DNA of 21,178 bases from Flavobacteriaceae bacterium UBA6231. GTDB taxonomy: Bacteria; Bacteroidota; Bacteroidia; Flavobacteriales; Flavobacteriaceae. The stretch covers positions 31,130-52,307 of the forward strand of contig DJWL01000032.1 in the NCBI GenBank assembly GCA_002441545.1. Reading direction: 5' to 3'. The position numbers and the translations under genes are program-made. This document shows, one piece after another, positions 6,641-14,292 of this stretch. Each line of letters begins with the position of its first letter. Position 1 is the first letter of the stretch. The notes under the pieces were generated by a model. It did not search any database. It was not told the DNA's origin and was given only the letters and a program-made list of their open reading frames with translations.

Positions 6641-7261
6641 TTAAAAAATATCTAAACTGCCTTTACCTTCTCTGACAACTACAAAATCATTTTCAGATAA
6701 ATCAATAATAGTAGAAGGTTCATTTCCTCCATAACCACCATCAATTACCAAATCTACAAGATGATCCCATTTTTCTAAAATAAGTTCAGGATCTGTTGTA
6801 TACTCAATAATTTCATCTTCATCATGAATTGATGTTGAAATAATAGGGTTCCCTAATTGTTTAACAATTTCTAATGCAATGTTGTTAGCAGGGATTCTAA
6901 TACCTACTGTCTTCTTTTGTTTAAAAGGCATTGGTAAAGTTCTTGCTCCAGGAAGAATGAATGTATATGGCCCTGGAAGGGCTCGTTTTAAAATTTTAAA
7001 TACTGAAGTATCAATCTGTTTTACATAATCACTCAAATTACTCAAATCATGGCAAACAAACGAAAAATTAGATTTTTCAAGCTTAACACCTTTAATTCTA
7101 GCTACACGTTCTAAGGCTTTAATGTTATTGATATCGCAACCTAAACCATAAACTGTATCTGTAGGATAAATAATCAAGCCTCCTCTTTTAAGAGCTTTAA
7201 CAACCTTTTCAATTTCCTTTGTATTTGGGTTTTCTTCATATATTCTTAAAAAATCTGCCAT
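6641..7261 (-). CDS. YciO-type Sua5/YrdC/YwlC family protein
   Basis: 206-residue member of the fold that makes threonylcarbamoyl-AMP for tRNA t6A modification. The nucleotide-binding start PTDTVYGLGCD (33-43) and the tail DLVIDGGYGG…STIIDL…VVVREGKG are clear and match the YciO branch. In the branch that certainly makes t6A (TsaC/Sua5), the catalytic tetrad lies in KxR and SxN motifs; here these read K57-G-V59 and S144-I-H146, so the Arg and Asn are replaced. I therefore do not name it tsaC. YciO proteins have been reported as weak or divergent relatives of TsaC, with their role still debated. The ATG at 7261 (MADFLRIYEENP) fits homologues; ATG at 7270 would add three residues. It is convergent with the OmpA gene and divergent from the aspartic protease gene. 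Confidence 0.88.
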   Translation of the reverse strand: MADFLRIYEENPNTKEIEKVVKALKRGGLIIYPTDTVYGLGCDINNIKALERVARIKGVKLEKSNFSFVCHDLSNLSDYVKQIDTSVFKILKRALPGPYTFILPGARTLPMPFKQKKTVGIRIPANNIALEIVKQLGNPIISTSIHDEDEIIEYTTDPELILEKWDHLVDLVIDGGYGGNEPSTIIDLSENDFVVVREGKGSLDIF

Positions 7262-7372
7262 AAAAACCATGAGTTGTTCTACAAAGTAAGGACATTTTTT
7301 TAAGTCTTCTAAATTTTATCAACTTAAAGCGCAATATGTGTAACATTTATATAATAAAATAGTCTTCTTTAT

Positions 7373-8329
7373 ATGCTAAGGTATTTTATAATATTATTAA
7401 TTTGTGCACATTCTGTTTTTGCAGTAGATGACACCTTTAATTCTATTAAATTCTCTAAAGCTGAAATTATTAATAGTAACACAACAAGAATACCTTTTAA
7501 ATTAATTGATCATTTAATTGTTGTTGAAGCCGAGCTTTTAAATAAAAAAGGAAACTTTATCATCGATACTGGTTCTGAAACTCTCATTCTTAATAAATCC
7601 CATTTTCAAAACTTATATCAACATAATAAAAAGGGAAACGAAACTTCTGGAATACTTTCTGTAATTGATACACCATTTGAAAAAAATTTAAAAGAATTTG
7701 CATTGCAGGATTTTAAACTATTTAATACAGATTCAGACATAATAGATTTATCACATATCGAGAGAAGTAAAAACATCAATCTTTTAGGAATTATTGGTTT
7801 TAGCATCTTAAAAGACTATGAGGTTTTTATAGATTTTTATTTAAATCAAATTACTCTTAGCAAAATTGATGCTTCAGGTAATAAGATTGATACTAAAGTG
7901 TATTTGGAAAAAATTATTGATAGTGTAAACTTTAAATTAAAAAATCATACCATCATATTAAATGCAACAATTAACAAACAAAATGTTAAATTTGGGTTAG
8001 ATAGTGGTGCAGAATTCAATCAAATAAATAAAAACGTCAATAAAAAAATATTAAAGCACTTTATTCCGAAAAGAAGATTACTATTATCTGGAGCAGGAAA
8101 TAAAAAAATTGAGGTTTTGGCAGGGAAATTGTATCGTGTAAAACTAAGTGAAACAGTTTATTTAGGACCTATGTATACCGTTTTAACAAACCTATGCAAT
8201 ATGAATGAAGCCTTTGGAACCAATTTAGATGGTATTTTAGGCTATGAATTTTTTAAACGGAAAAGGACAATAATCAATTACCAAAAAGAAAAAATATATT
8301 TTATAGATTTTCCAAGAACAGCACATTGA
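7373..8329 (+). CDS. Secreted two-lobed retropepsin-like aspartic protease
   Basis: 318 residues with a short signal peptide (cleavage probably after the VFA at 15-17), so periplasmic or exported. It contains two aspartic-protease half-sites: FIIDTGSETLIL with Asp65 in the DTG triad, and FGLDSGAEFNQI with Asp210 in a DSG triad. Each is followed about 70 residues later by the hydrophobic-hydrophobic-Gly signature of the fold (LLGIIGFSIL, 137-146; LDGILGYEFF, 285-294). The chain is therefore a tandem of two lobes, able to form an active site within one molecule as pepsins do, whereas retropepsins must dimerise. Substrate unknown. Its TGA overlaps the TTG start of the next gene, so the two are coupled. 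No convincing promoter box was found in the 111-base divergent spacer upstream. Confidence 0.83.
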   Translation: MLRYFIILLICAHSVFAVDDTFNSIKFSKAEIINSNTTRIPFKLIDHLIVVEAELLNKKGNFIIDTGSETLILNKSHFQNLYQHNKKGNETSGILSVIDTPFEKNLKEFALQDFKLFNTDSDIIDLSHIERSKNINLLGIIGFSILKDYEVFIDFYLNQITLSKIDASGNKIDTKVYLEKIIDSVNFKLKNHTIILNATINKQNVKFGLDSGAEFNQINKNVNKKILKHFIPKRRLLLSGAGNKKIEVLAGKLYRVKLSETVYLGPMYTVLTNLCNMNEAFGTNLDGILGYEFFKRKRTIINYQKEKIYFIDFPRTAH

Positions 8330-9294
8330 AAAAATTAATAATACATATTACTTACATACTGTTTGCATTCGCAAGCTTAACCTTATTGGCTCAAAATGAA
8401 GCCTTAAAAGGTTATAGAATTGAGGGTGACGAGGTGGTTTTTTCTTTTGATAAACGAGACTATAAAAAGGCAACAAATGATGCTGCTGGGTTTAAACGTG
8501 ATTTTGATGACTTAGATATAGAAAATGTAGTAGTATCTGGTGAATTTAATAATTGGTCTAAAGACAAATGGACGATGACCAAATTAAATGATGATGTTTA
8601 CGAACTACGCAAAAAACTCGTCGATTTTACTGATGAATTTTCATGGGAGTTTAAGTTTGTTATAAACAACACTTTTTGGGCCGAGCCATCAAAGTACGAC
8701 CTCAATACTATCAAAGCCACAAAAGATGGACATAAATTTGGGAATGTTTATAACCTAAAAATGTATACGGCTCATCCAAGTGACTCTGGAAATGCTGTTT
8801 TTAAATTAAAAGGTTATAAAAATGCAAAAAAAGTAATCCTCTCTGGAACTTTCAATAGATGGGATGAACATCTTTTTGAAATGAAAAAAACTGATGAAGG
8901 TTGGGAACTTAAACTTCAACTAAAACCAGATGAATATGAATATCGATTTATTGTTGACGGTAATTGGATGGAAGACCCAGACAATATAGATAAAGTAGAA
9001 AATGAGTTTGGTGAATACAACTCGCATTTAGATATTAAAGAATATACTGCGTTTAAGCTTAGAGGCTATTTAGAGGCTAAAGAAGTAATTTTAGCAGGAA
9101 CTTTTAATGATTGGAATGAACATGAATATAAAATGAGTAAAACCGATTATGGATGGAAATTTGTTGTTCCCCTTTCTGGTGGAAAACATCATTATAAGTT
9201 TATTGTTGATGGCGAATGGATTGTTGATCCAAATAACACTGTAAAAGAATATGATGATAATGGAAATATAAATTCTGTTTGTATGGTTAAATAA
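8326..9294 (+). CDS. Secreted protein with three CBM48/AMPK-type glycogen-binding modules
   Basis: 322 residues with a signal peptide (1-22, cut after LLA). The rest is three modules resembling the carbohydrate-binding domain of AMPK beta subunits and CBM48: about 35-145, 156-238 and 240-322. Each has the loop motif (SGEFNNW 71-77; SGTFNRW 173-179; AGTFNDW 257-263), a central aromatic-basic strand (FKFV 109-112, YRFIVDG 206-212, YKFIVDG 290-296) and a second tryptophan (118, 214, 298). In AMPK the corresponding Trp, Lys and Trp contact glycogen, so sugar binding is plausible in all three; module 1 is the most diverged. There is no catalytic domain. Translation starts at TTG 8326, overlapping the stop of the aspartic protease. 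Role unknown: an alpha-glucan-binding or purely structural periplasmic protein. Confidence 0.84.
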   Translation: MKKLIIHITYILFAFASLTLLAQNEALKGYRIEGDEVVFSFDKRDYKKATNDAAGFKRDFDDLDIENVVVSGEFNNWSKDKWTMTKLNDDVYELRKKLVDFTDEFSWEFKFVINNTFWAEPSKYDLNTIKATKDGHKFGNVYNLKMYTAHPSDSGNAVFKLKGYKNAKKVILSGTFNRWDEHLFEMKKTDEGWELKLQLKPDEYEYRFIVDGNWMEDPDNIDKVENEFGEYNSHLDIKEYTAFKLRGYLEAKEVILAGTFNDWNEHEYKMSKTDYGWKFVVPLSGGKHHYKFIVDGEWIVDPNNTVKEYDDNGNINSVCMVK

Positions 9295-9298
9295 TTTT

Positions 9299-11632
9299 TT
9301 ATCCTATCACTTCTAACTTTGCAAAACGCAATAAAAGTTTTTTAATACCACCATTTTCAAAATTAATTTCTGCTTTAATATCAGCACCGGCACCTTCTAT
9401 TTTAGTAACCTTTCCAGTTCCAAACCTCATATGCTTAACCAAATTACCAACAACCAGTTTACTGTCAAACAAATTAGTGTTTCCATCATTTTTTGATAAA
9501 GGTTTTAAACTTCTTGGTGTTGAAATTTGAAATTTCTCAGGTTCATTTTTTGTAATAGTATCCTTTTTAAATATTGGTTGTTTTGCTTGCTTAAACCTGA
9601 TTTTATTTGGTTCAATATCACCAAAAATATCTGCATCAAGCATTGGATTAAAACGGCGTTCTTCAATAGGTGTTGTGTTTTCTATATATTGCTCATCAAT
9701 CTCTTCAATGAAACGACTTGGTTCAGAATCGACTAATTTTCCCCAACGATATCTTGATAAAGCATACGTTAAATACGCTTGTTTTTCAGCACGTGTTAAT
9801 GCCACATAAAACAGCCTTCGCTCCTCTTCTAGTTCGCTTCTTGTATTCATACTCATCGCACTAGGAAACAAATCTTCTTCCAATCCAACAATATAAACAT
9901 ATGGAAACTCTAAACCTTTAGCCAAGTGAATGGTCATTAAAGCAACATGGTCTGAGTCGCCTTTATCTGCATCTAAATCTGTTGCCAAAGCCACATCTTC
10001 AAGAAACTCTGCCAGAGACCCAGTTGTATCAGCTAATTCCTTTTGCCCTTCAACAAAGTCTTTCATACCATTGAGAAGTTCTTCAATGTTTTCCATTCTG
10101 GTTATGCCTTCTGGAGTACCATCTTTATTAAATTCCCTAATCAATCCACTTGTTTTGGTAACATGTTCTGCCAATTCAAAAACATCGGCTGTTTGATTTA
10201 AAACTTGAAAACTTTCAATCATGGTAACAAAATCTTGTAGCTTATTTTTTGTACCAGAATTCACATTGACATTAGCTTTATCAATATGTTTCATGACATC
10301 AAAAATGGAACGCTTGTATCCGTTTGCAGCAACAATCAGTTTATCAATTGTTGTATCTCCAATACCACGAGGCGGAAAATTAATAATACGTTTTAAAGCT
10401 TCTTCATCTGCAGGATTAATAATTAAGCGTAAATATGAAAGAACATCTTTAATTTCTTTTCGTTGATAAAAAGACAAGCCCCCATAAATTCTATAAGGAA
10501 TATCACGCTTTCTCAAGGCATCCTCAATTGCTCTTGATTGGGCATTCGTTCTATACAAAACTGCAAAATCACTATTTTTCAATTGATGTTGCATTTTGTT
10601 ATCCCAAATAGTACTTGCGACAAATCTCCCTTCATCTCCATCTGTTAAAGACCTATTTACTATAATCTTATTTCCCTCATCATTAGCTGTCCAAACAACT
10701 TTATCTAGTTTGGTTTGATTTTTATCAATAATAGAATTGGCTGCATTAACAATGTTTTTGGTTGAACGATAATTTTGTTCTAACCTAAACACTTTAACAT
10801 CATCATAATCTTTTTGGAAATTCAAAATATTATTAATGTTTGCACCTCTAAAGGCATAAATACTTTGTGCATCATCGCCTACGACACAAATGTTTTGAAA
10901 CTTATCAGACAAGGCTCTAACTATCAAATATTGTGAATGGTTTGTATCTTGATACTCGTCAACCAAAATGTATTTAAATCTATTTTGGTATTTCATCAAT
11001 ACCTCAGGAAAGCGCGTTAACAATTCATTGGTCTTCAACAATAAATCATCAAAATCCATAGCGCCTGCTTTAAAACAACGCTCAACATATTCGTTATAAA
11101 TATCTCCAAGTTTTGGCCTTCTAGCCATCGTATCGGCTTCTATAAGTTCTGGGTTTTTAAAATATGCCCTTACTGTTATTAAACTATTCTTATAAGATGA
11201 AATTCTTGATCTAACTTGCTTATATTTATAAATATCCTTGTCGAGATTCATTTCTTTGATAATTGATGCAATCAACCTATCTGAATCTTGTGTATCATAA
11301 ATAGTAAAATTACTTGGATACCCCAATTTATCAGCTTCACTACGCAAAATTTTTGCAAAAACTGAGTGAAATGTACCCATCCATAAATTTTTTGCTTCAC
11401 TTGCACCAACAATAGTCGCAATACGATCTTTCATTTCTCGTGCTGCTTTATTGGTAAAGGTTAAAGCTAAAATATTGAAGGGATCTATACCTTGACTCAT
11501 TAAATAAGCAATTCGATAAGTTAAAACACGAGTCTTTCCAGAACCTGCTCCAGCTATAATAATCATTGGCCCATCTTTTTGAATAGTGGGTTCTAACTGT
11601 GCTTCATTTAACTGACTTAAATACTTTTCCAA
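9299..11632 (-). CDS. uvrD: UvrD/PcrA-family 3'-5' DNA helicase
   Basis: Superfamily 1A helicase acting in excision repair, recombination control and replication-transcription conflicts. With the start used here it has 777 residues. Motifs in order: Q motif LNEAQ (8-12), Walker A GAGSGKT (28-34), DEYQDTN Walker B (225-231), GDDAQSIYAFRG (252-263), QNYRS (286-290), then TIHLAKGLEFPYVY and LFYVALTRAE in domain 2A. The last 50 residues (GNLVKHMRFGTGKV…) form the Tudor-like C-terminal domain of PcrA. The TTG at 11632 gives MEKYLSQLNEAQ, the expected N-terminus; ATG at 11665 would add MVIFTSKINCS, which is not family-like but cannot be excluded. It is convergent with the carbohydrate-module gene, with only four bases between them. 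Confidence 0.95.
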   Translation of the reverse strand: MEKYLSQLNEAQLEPTIQKDGPMIIIAGAGSGKTRVLTYRIAYLMSQGIDPFNILALTFTNKAAREMKDRIATIVGASEAKNLWMGTFHSVFAKILRSEADKLGYPSNFTIYDTQDSDRLIASIIKEMNLDKDIYKYKQVRSRISSYKNSLITVRAYFKNPELIEADTMARRPKLGDIYNEYVERCFKAGAMDFDDLLLKTNELLTRFPEVLMKYQNRFKYILVDEYQDTNHSQYLIVRALSDKFQNICVVGDDAQSIYAFRGANINNILNFQKDYDDVKVFRLEQNYRSTKNIVNAANSIIDKNQTKLDKVVWTANDEGNKIIVNRSLTDGDEGRFVASTIWDNKMQHQLKNSDFAVLYRTNAQSRAIEDALRKRDIPYRIYGGLSFYQRKEIKDVLSYLRLIINPADEEALKRIINFPPRGIGDTTIDKLIVAANGYKRSIFDVMKHIDKANVNVNSGTKNKLQDFVTMIESFQVLNQTADVFELAEHVTKTSGLIREFNKDGTPEGITRMENIEELLNGMKDFVEGQKELADTTGSLAEFLEDVALATDLDADKGDSDHVALMTIHLAKGLEFPYVYIVGLEEDLFPSAMSMNTRSELEEERRLFYVALTRAEKQAYLTYALSRYRWGKLVDSEPSRFIEEIDEQYIENTTPIEERRFNPMLDADIFGDIEPNKIRFKQAKQPIFKKDTITKNEPEKFQISTPRSLKPLSKNDGNTNLFDSKLVVGNLVKHMRFGTGKVTKIEGAGADIKAEINFENGGIKKLLLRFAKLEVIG

Positions 11633-11804
11633 ACTACAATTTATTTTCGATGTGAAAATAACCATTGTTATGCTTTTAATTAAGCAGATTTATTAATAAT
11701 TATAAACAATTAAAATATTTATTTAAAATTATAATCAATAATAATAAGCAAAGAGAAATGAGACTAAAACAGATTTTATTTCATGTGTCATTTAAAAGAT
11801 TGTG

Positions 11805-11812
11805 TATATTTG
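11805..11812 (+). promoter_or_regulatory. Promoter -7 box TATATTTG
   Basis: Exact TAnnTTTG match 36 bases before the ATG at 11849. The -33 region has only TTTC (11779-11782). The box lies inside the longest open frame, which argues that the ATG at 11783 is not the translation start. Confidence 0.45.
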
Positions 11813-11848
11813 GGTAGTAACTACAATAAAACATTAAACCATTTTGTC

Positions 11849-12370
11849 ATGGAAATTGAACGCATCATTGACCTTTTTTCTTATACCATTCCGTCATTAA
11901 TTACTGGCTTAATTGCATATTATTTTTTTAGAGAACATACAAAAAATGAAGATGGAAGAAGACGATTTCTATTGAAAAAAGATTTACAGGTTAACGCGCT
12001 TCCTTTACGCCTTCAAGCTTATGAAAGAATGACTATTTTTTTAGAGCGAATTACACCTTCAAAAATTCTATTAAGAATAAGCCCAAAGTCCTCTAAAAAA
12101 GAAGCTTATGAGTTATTACTTATACAAACAATAGAGCAAGAGTTTGAGCATAATTTATCCCAGCAAATCTATGTATCAGACAAGTGCTGGAGCATTATAG
12201 CTACTGCAAAAAATGCCACAATTCAGTTAATTAGAAAGGCCAGCTTACTTGAAAAAACTAACTCTGCTGACAAATTGCGTGAAGTTATTTTAACAGAAAT
12301 GATGGAAAGAAGAGCGCCTAGCGATGTTGCTTTGTCGTTTATAAAAGATGAAGTGAGTAACATATGGTAA
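11849..12370 (+). CDS. Conserved flavobacterial membrane-anchored hypothetical protein
   Basis: 173 residues from ATG 11849. One hydrophobic segment near the N-terminus (about 9-26, …YTIPSLITGLIAYYFF) is followed by a basic, charged stretch (EHTKNEDGRRRFLLKKD), so the bulk is cytoplasmic with an N-terminal anchor. The rest is predicted mostly helical (LRLQAYERMTIFLERI, EAYELLLIQTIEQEFEHNLSQ). No catalytic motif is visible. I recognise it as a family common in Flavobacteriaceae without a known function. The open frame extends back to ATG 11783, but a promoter-like -7 box lies within that extension. It faces the patatin genes, with a single base between the stop codons. Confidence 0.72.
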   Translation: MEIERIIDLFSYTIPSLITGLIAYYFFREHTKNEDGRRRFLLKKDLQVNALPLRLQAYERMTIFLERITPSKILLRISPKSSKKEAYELLLIQTIEQEFEHNLSQQIYVSDKCWSIIATAKNATIQLIRKASLLEKTNSADKLREVILTEMMERRAPSDVALSFIKDEVSNIW

Positions 12371-12371
12371 T

Positions 12372-13289
12372 CTAACTACCAGTTTTTAAATCATTCATTG
12401 CATAACTATTTTCATTTTTAGCTTTGGCATAATCAAATCCTTGTTGCCACCAGTCAACCATCAAGCGCTTGCTGAAAATTAACGAGTTTTCTGTTAGTTT
12501 TGTGGGTGTATAATACAAGTTAAGCTTAACATTTTTGTTTTTTGCAGCCAACTTACCTAAAGCAATATCACTTTTTTCAACCTGATCCAACAAATGACCA
12601 AATAAACTTATTAGTAATGAAAATGGGTTTTTGCCCAAAACTTTATTGTATTCTAAATTTTCACTTTCTAAAACTATCGCATCAACTTCTGTAGCTCCTC
12701 TTTGAATAGCTTCTCTAATTGGAATAACACATCCTAAACCACCATCGGCATATTCAAAACCATTTCTAGTTGCTAAAGACATAAATGGGATGTAATTACA
12801 TGAAATCCATATCCAATCACAAAACTCTTCATAGCTAAAATCTTTAATGGATTTATACTCTACTCTATTTTTTGATAAATTTGAAACTGTTACCACTACA
12901 TCTTCTTTTGTTGCTCTTATTTTTGCATATTCTTCCTTTGTGAAATTTTTTAAAATATTTTTTCGCAATGCTTTACTTTCTCCAAAGGTTCTCTTTCTCT
13001 TGATAAATTGAAGCATTGAGTTAAAGTAATTAATTGTAACATACTCCCTGTTATCTTTTTTTCTTTGAATAAAAGGATTGATACTAAAAATGGTGCTTTG
13101 GCTGACATTAGTAAAAATATCATATACTTTAGGAATATCGTTTACAGCTAAGTGCGGAATTAACAAACTGCCTGTTGATGTTCCTAAAAACATATCGTAA
13201 GCATTCCCTTTTTGTTCCATTAAATACTGTGCTACTCCTCCTGCAAATGCACCTTTGCTCCCTCCACCAGATACCACTAATGCTTTCAT
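12372..13289 (-). CDS. Patatin-like phospholipase, copy 1
   Basis: 305-residue patatin-family lipid acyl hydrolase using a Ser-Asp dyad. The oxyanion loop is GGGSKGAF (8-15), the nucleophile motif GTSTG (36-40, Ser38), and the acid is in ADGGLG (181-186, Asp182, DGG form). All catalytic residues are present. There is no signal peptide or transmembrane segment, so it is probably cytoplasmic or peripheral. It aligns without gaps with the neighbouring copy over at least the first 200 residues; 39 of the first 60 positions are identical by eye, marking a tandem duplication. An 88-base gap separates it from copy 2, in which I see only TAATTTAG, one base off a -7 box. Natural substrate unknown. Confidence 0.9.
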   Translation of the reverse strand: MKALVVSGGGSKGAFAGGVAQYLMEQKGNAYDMFLGTSTGSLLIPHLAVNDIPKVYDIFTNVSQSTIFSINPFIQRKKDNREYVTINYFNSMLQFIKRKRTFGESKALRKNILKNFTKEEYAKIRATKEDVVVTVSNLSKNRVEYKSIKDFSYEEFCDWIWISCNYIPFMSLATRNGFEYADGGLGCVIPIREAIQRGATEVDAIVLESENLEYNKVLGKNPFSLLISLFGHLLDQVEKSDIALGKLAAKNKNVKLNLYYTPTKLTENSLIFSKRLMVDWWQQGFDYAKAKNENSYAMNDLKTGS

Positions 13290-13377
13290 CTGATATAATT
13301 ATTTTTTCCTAAATTACAATAAAGAATTTTCTTCTCGGATATTTTAATTGGTTTGAAAATTTTATCCAAGGCATTTA

Positions 13378-14280
13378 TTAATTCTCAAGAGTACTTATTT
13401 CTTTATTTTTTGTTTTTGCAAAATTATACCCGCTTTCCCACCATTTTGTCATTTTTTCTTTATTGAAAATCAATGAATTGGTTGTTAAAACTGTTGGAGC
13501 GTAATAAAAATTGATGATTGCTCCATTATGCGAAGCAACATATTTTCCAATTTTAATGTTTTGAGATTCAATTCTATCTAACATAAAAGCAAACATGTTT
13601 GTTAATAATGAAAAAGCATTTTTTGAAGGCATTCTGTTAAACTGAGTAACTTCGGTTTGCAAAATAATAGCATCAATTTCAGTGGCGCCTCTACTTATAG
13701 CCTCTTCAATTGGCACCATACTGCCTAATCCTCCATCAGCATATTCACAACCGGATTTTTTAACTAAGGTCATAAAAGGTGTGTAATTACAAGAAATCCA
13801 TATCCAATCTACAAATTCTTCATAATCAAAATCCCTTAAACATTTGTACTCTACATGGTTTAAAGATAAATTAGAAACTGTAACAACAATATCTTTTGTT
13901 GAGTTTTTCAAATACATAAACTCATCTTCAGTTAAGGTATTTTGTATGAGTTTTTTTAAATTATAACTTTCTCCAAAAGTTTTACTACCTCTAAAAAAAT
14001 TTATAAGCACATTTAAGTGATTAATTGCAATATTTTGTGTGCCATGTTTTTCTTTAATAATAAAAGGGCAAACATTAAAAATACTATCATTATTTACACT
14101 TGTATAAACTGATTTTATTTTTTTGATGTTGTTTAATGCTAAGTGAGATACCAATAAACTTCCTGTTGAAGTTCCTATAAACAGCTGATAATCGCGTTTT
14201 AATTCCTGAATAAGATATTGTGCGACACCACCAGCAAATGCGCCTTTACTACCTCCTCCAGAAATGACTAATGCTTTCAT
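13378..14280 (-). CDS. Patatin-like phospholipase, copy 2
   Basis: 300-residue paralogue of the downstream patatin gene. The oxyanion loop GGGSKGAF (8-15), GTSTG (36-40, Ser38) and ADGGLG (181-186, Asp182) are intact, so both copies should be active. No export signal. Divergence between copies is concentrated after about residue 25 and in the C-terminal third, including the surface segments around 60-130, while TFGES, VVTVSNLS, WIWISCNY and GATE(V/I)DAI are shared. It starts 12 bases after the stop of the M1 peptidase gene on the same strand, so it is probably in one transcript with it, with copy 1 next. Confidence 0.9.
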   Translation of the reverse strand: MKALVISGGGSKGAFAGGVAQYLIQELKRDYQLFIGTSTGSLLVSHLALNNIKKIKSVYTSVNNDSIFNVCPFIIKEKHGTQNIAINHLNVLINFFRGSKTFGESYNLKKLIQNTLTEDEFMYLKNSTKDIVVTVSNLSLNHVEYKCLRDFDYEEFVDWIWISCNYTPFMTLVKKSGCEYADGGLGSMVPIEEAISRGATEIDAIILQTEVTQFNRMPSKNAFSLLTNMFAFMLDRIESQNIKIGKYVASHNGAIINFYYAPTVLTTNSLIFNKEKMTKWWESGYNFAKTKNKEISTLEN

Positions 14281-14292
14281 TTTCTTTTAAAT

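Noticed and set aside
9930..10466. Two plus-strand open frames of 81-88 codons
   Set aside because: Both are antisense within uvrD between confirmed helicase motifs and show serine-rich reversed-codon composition.
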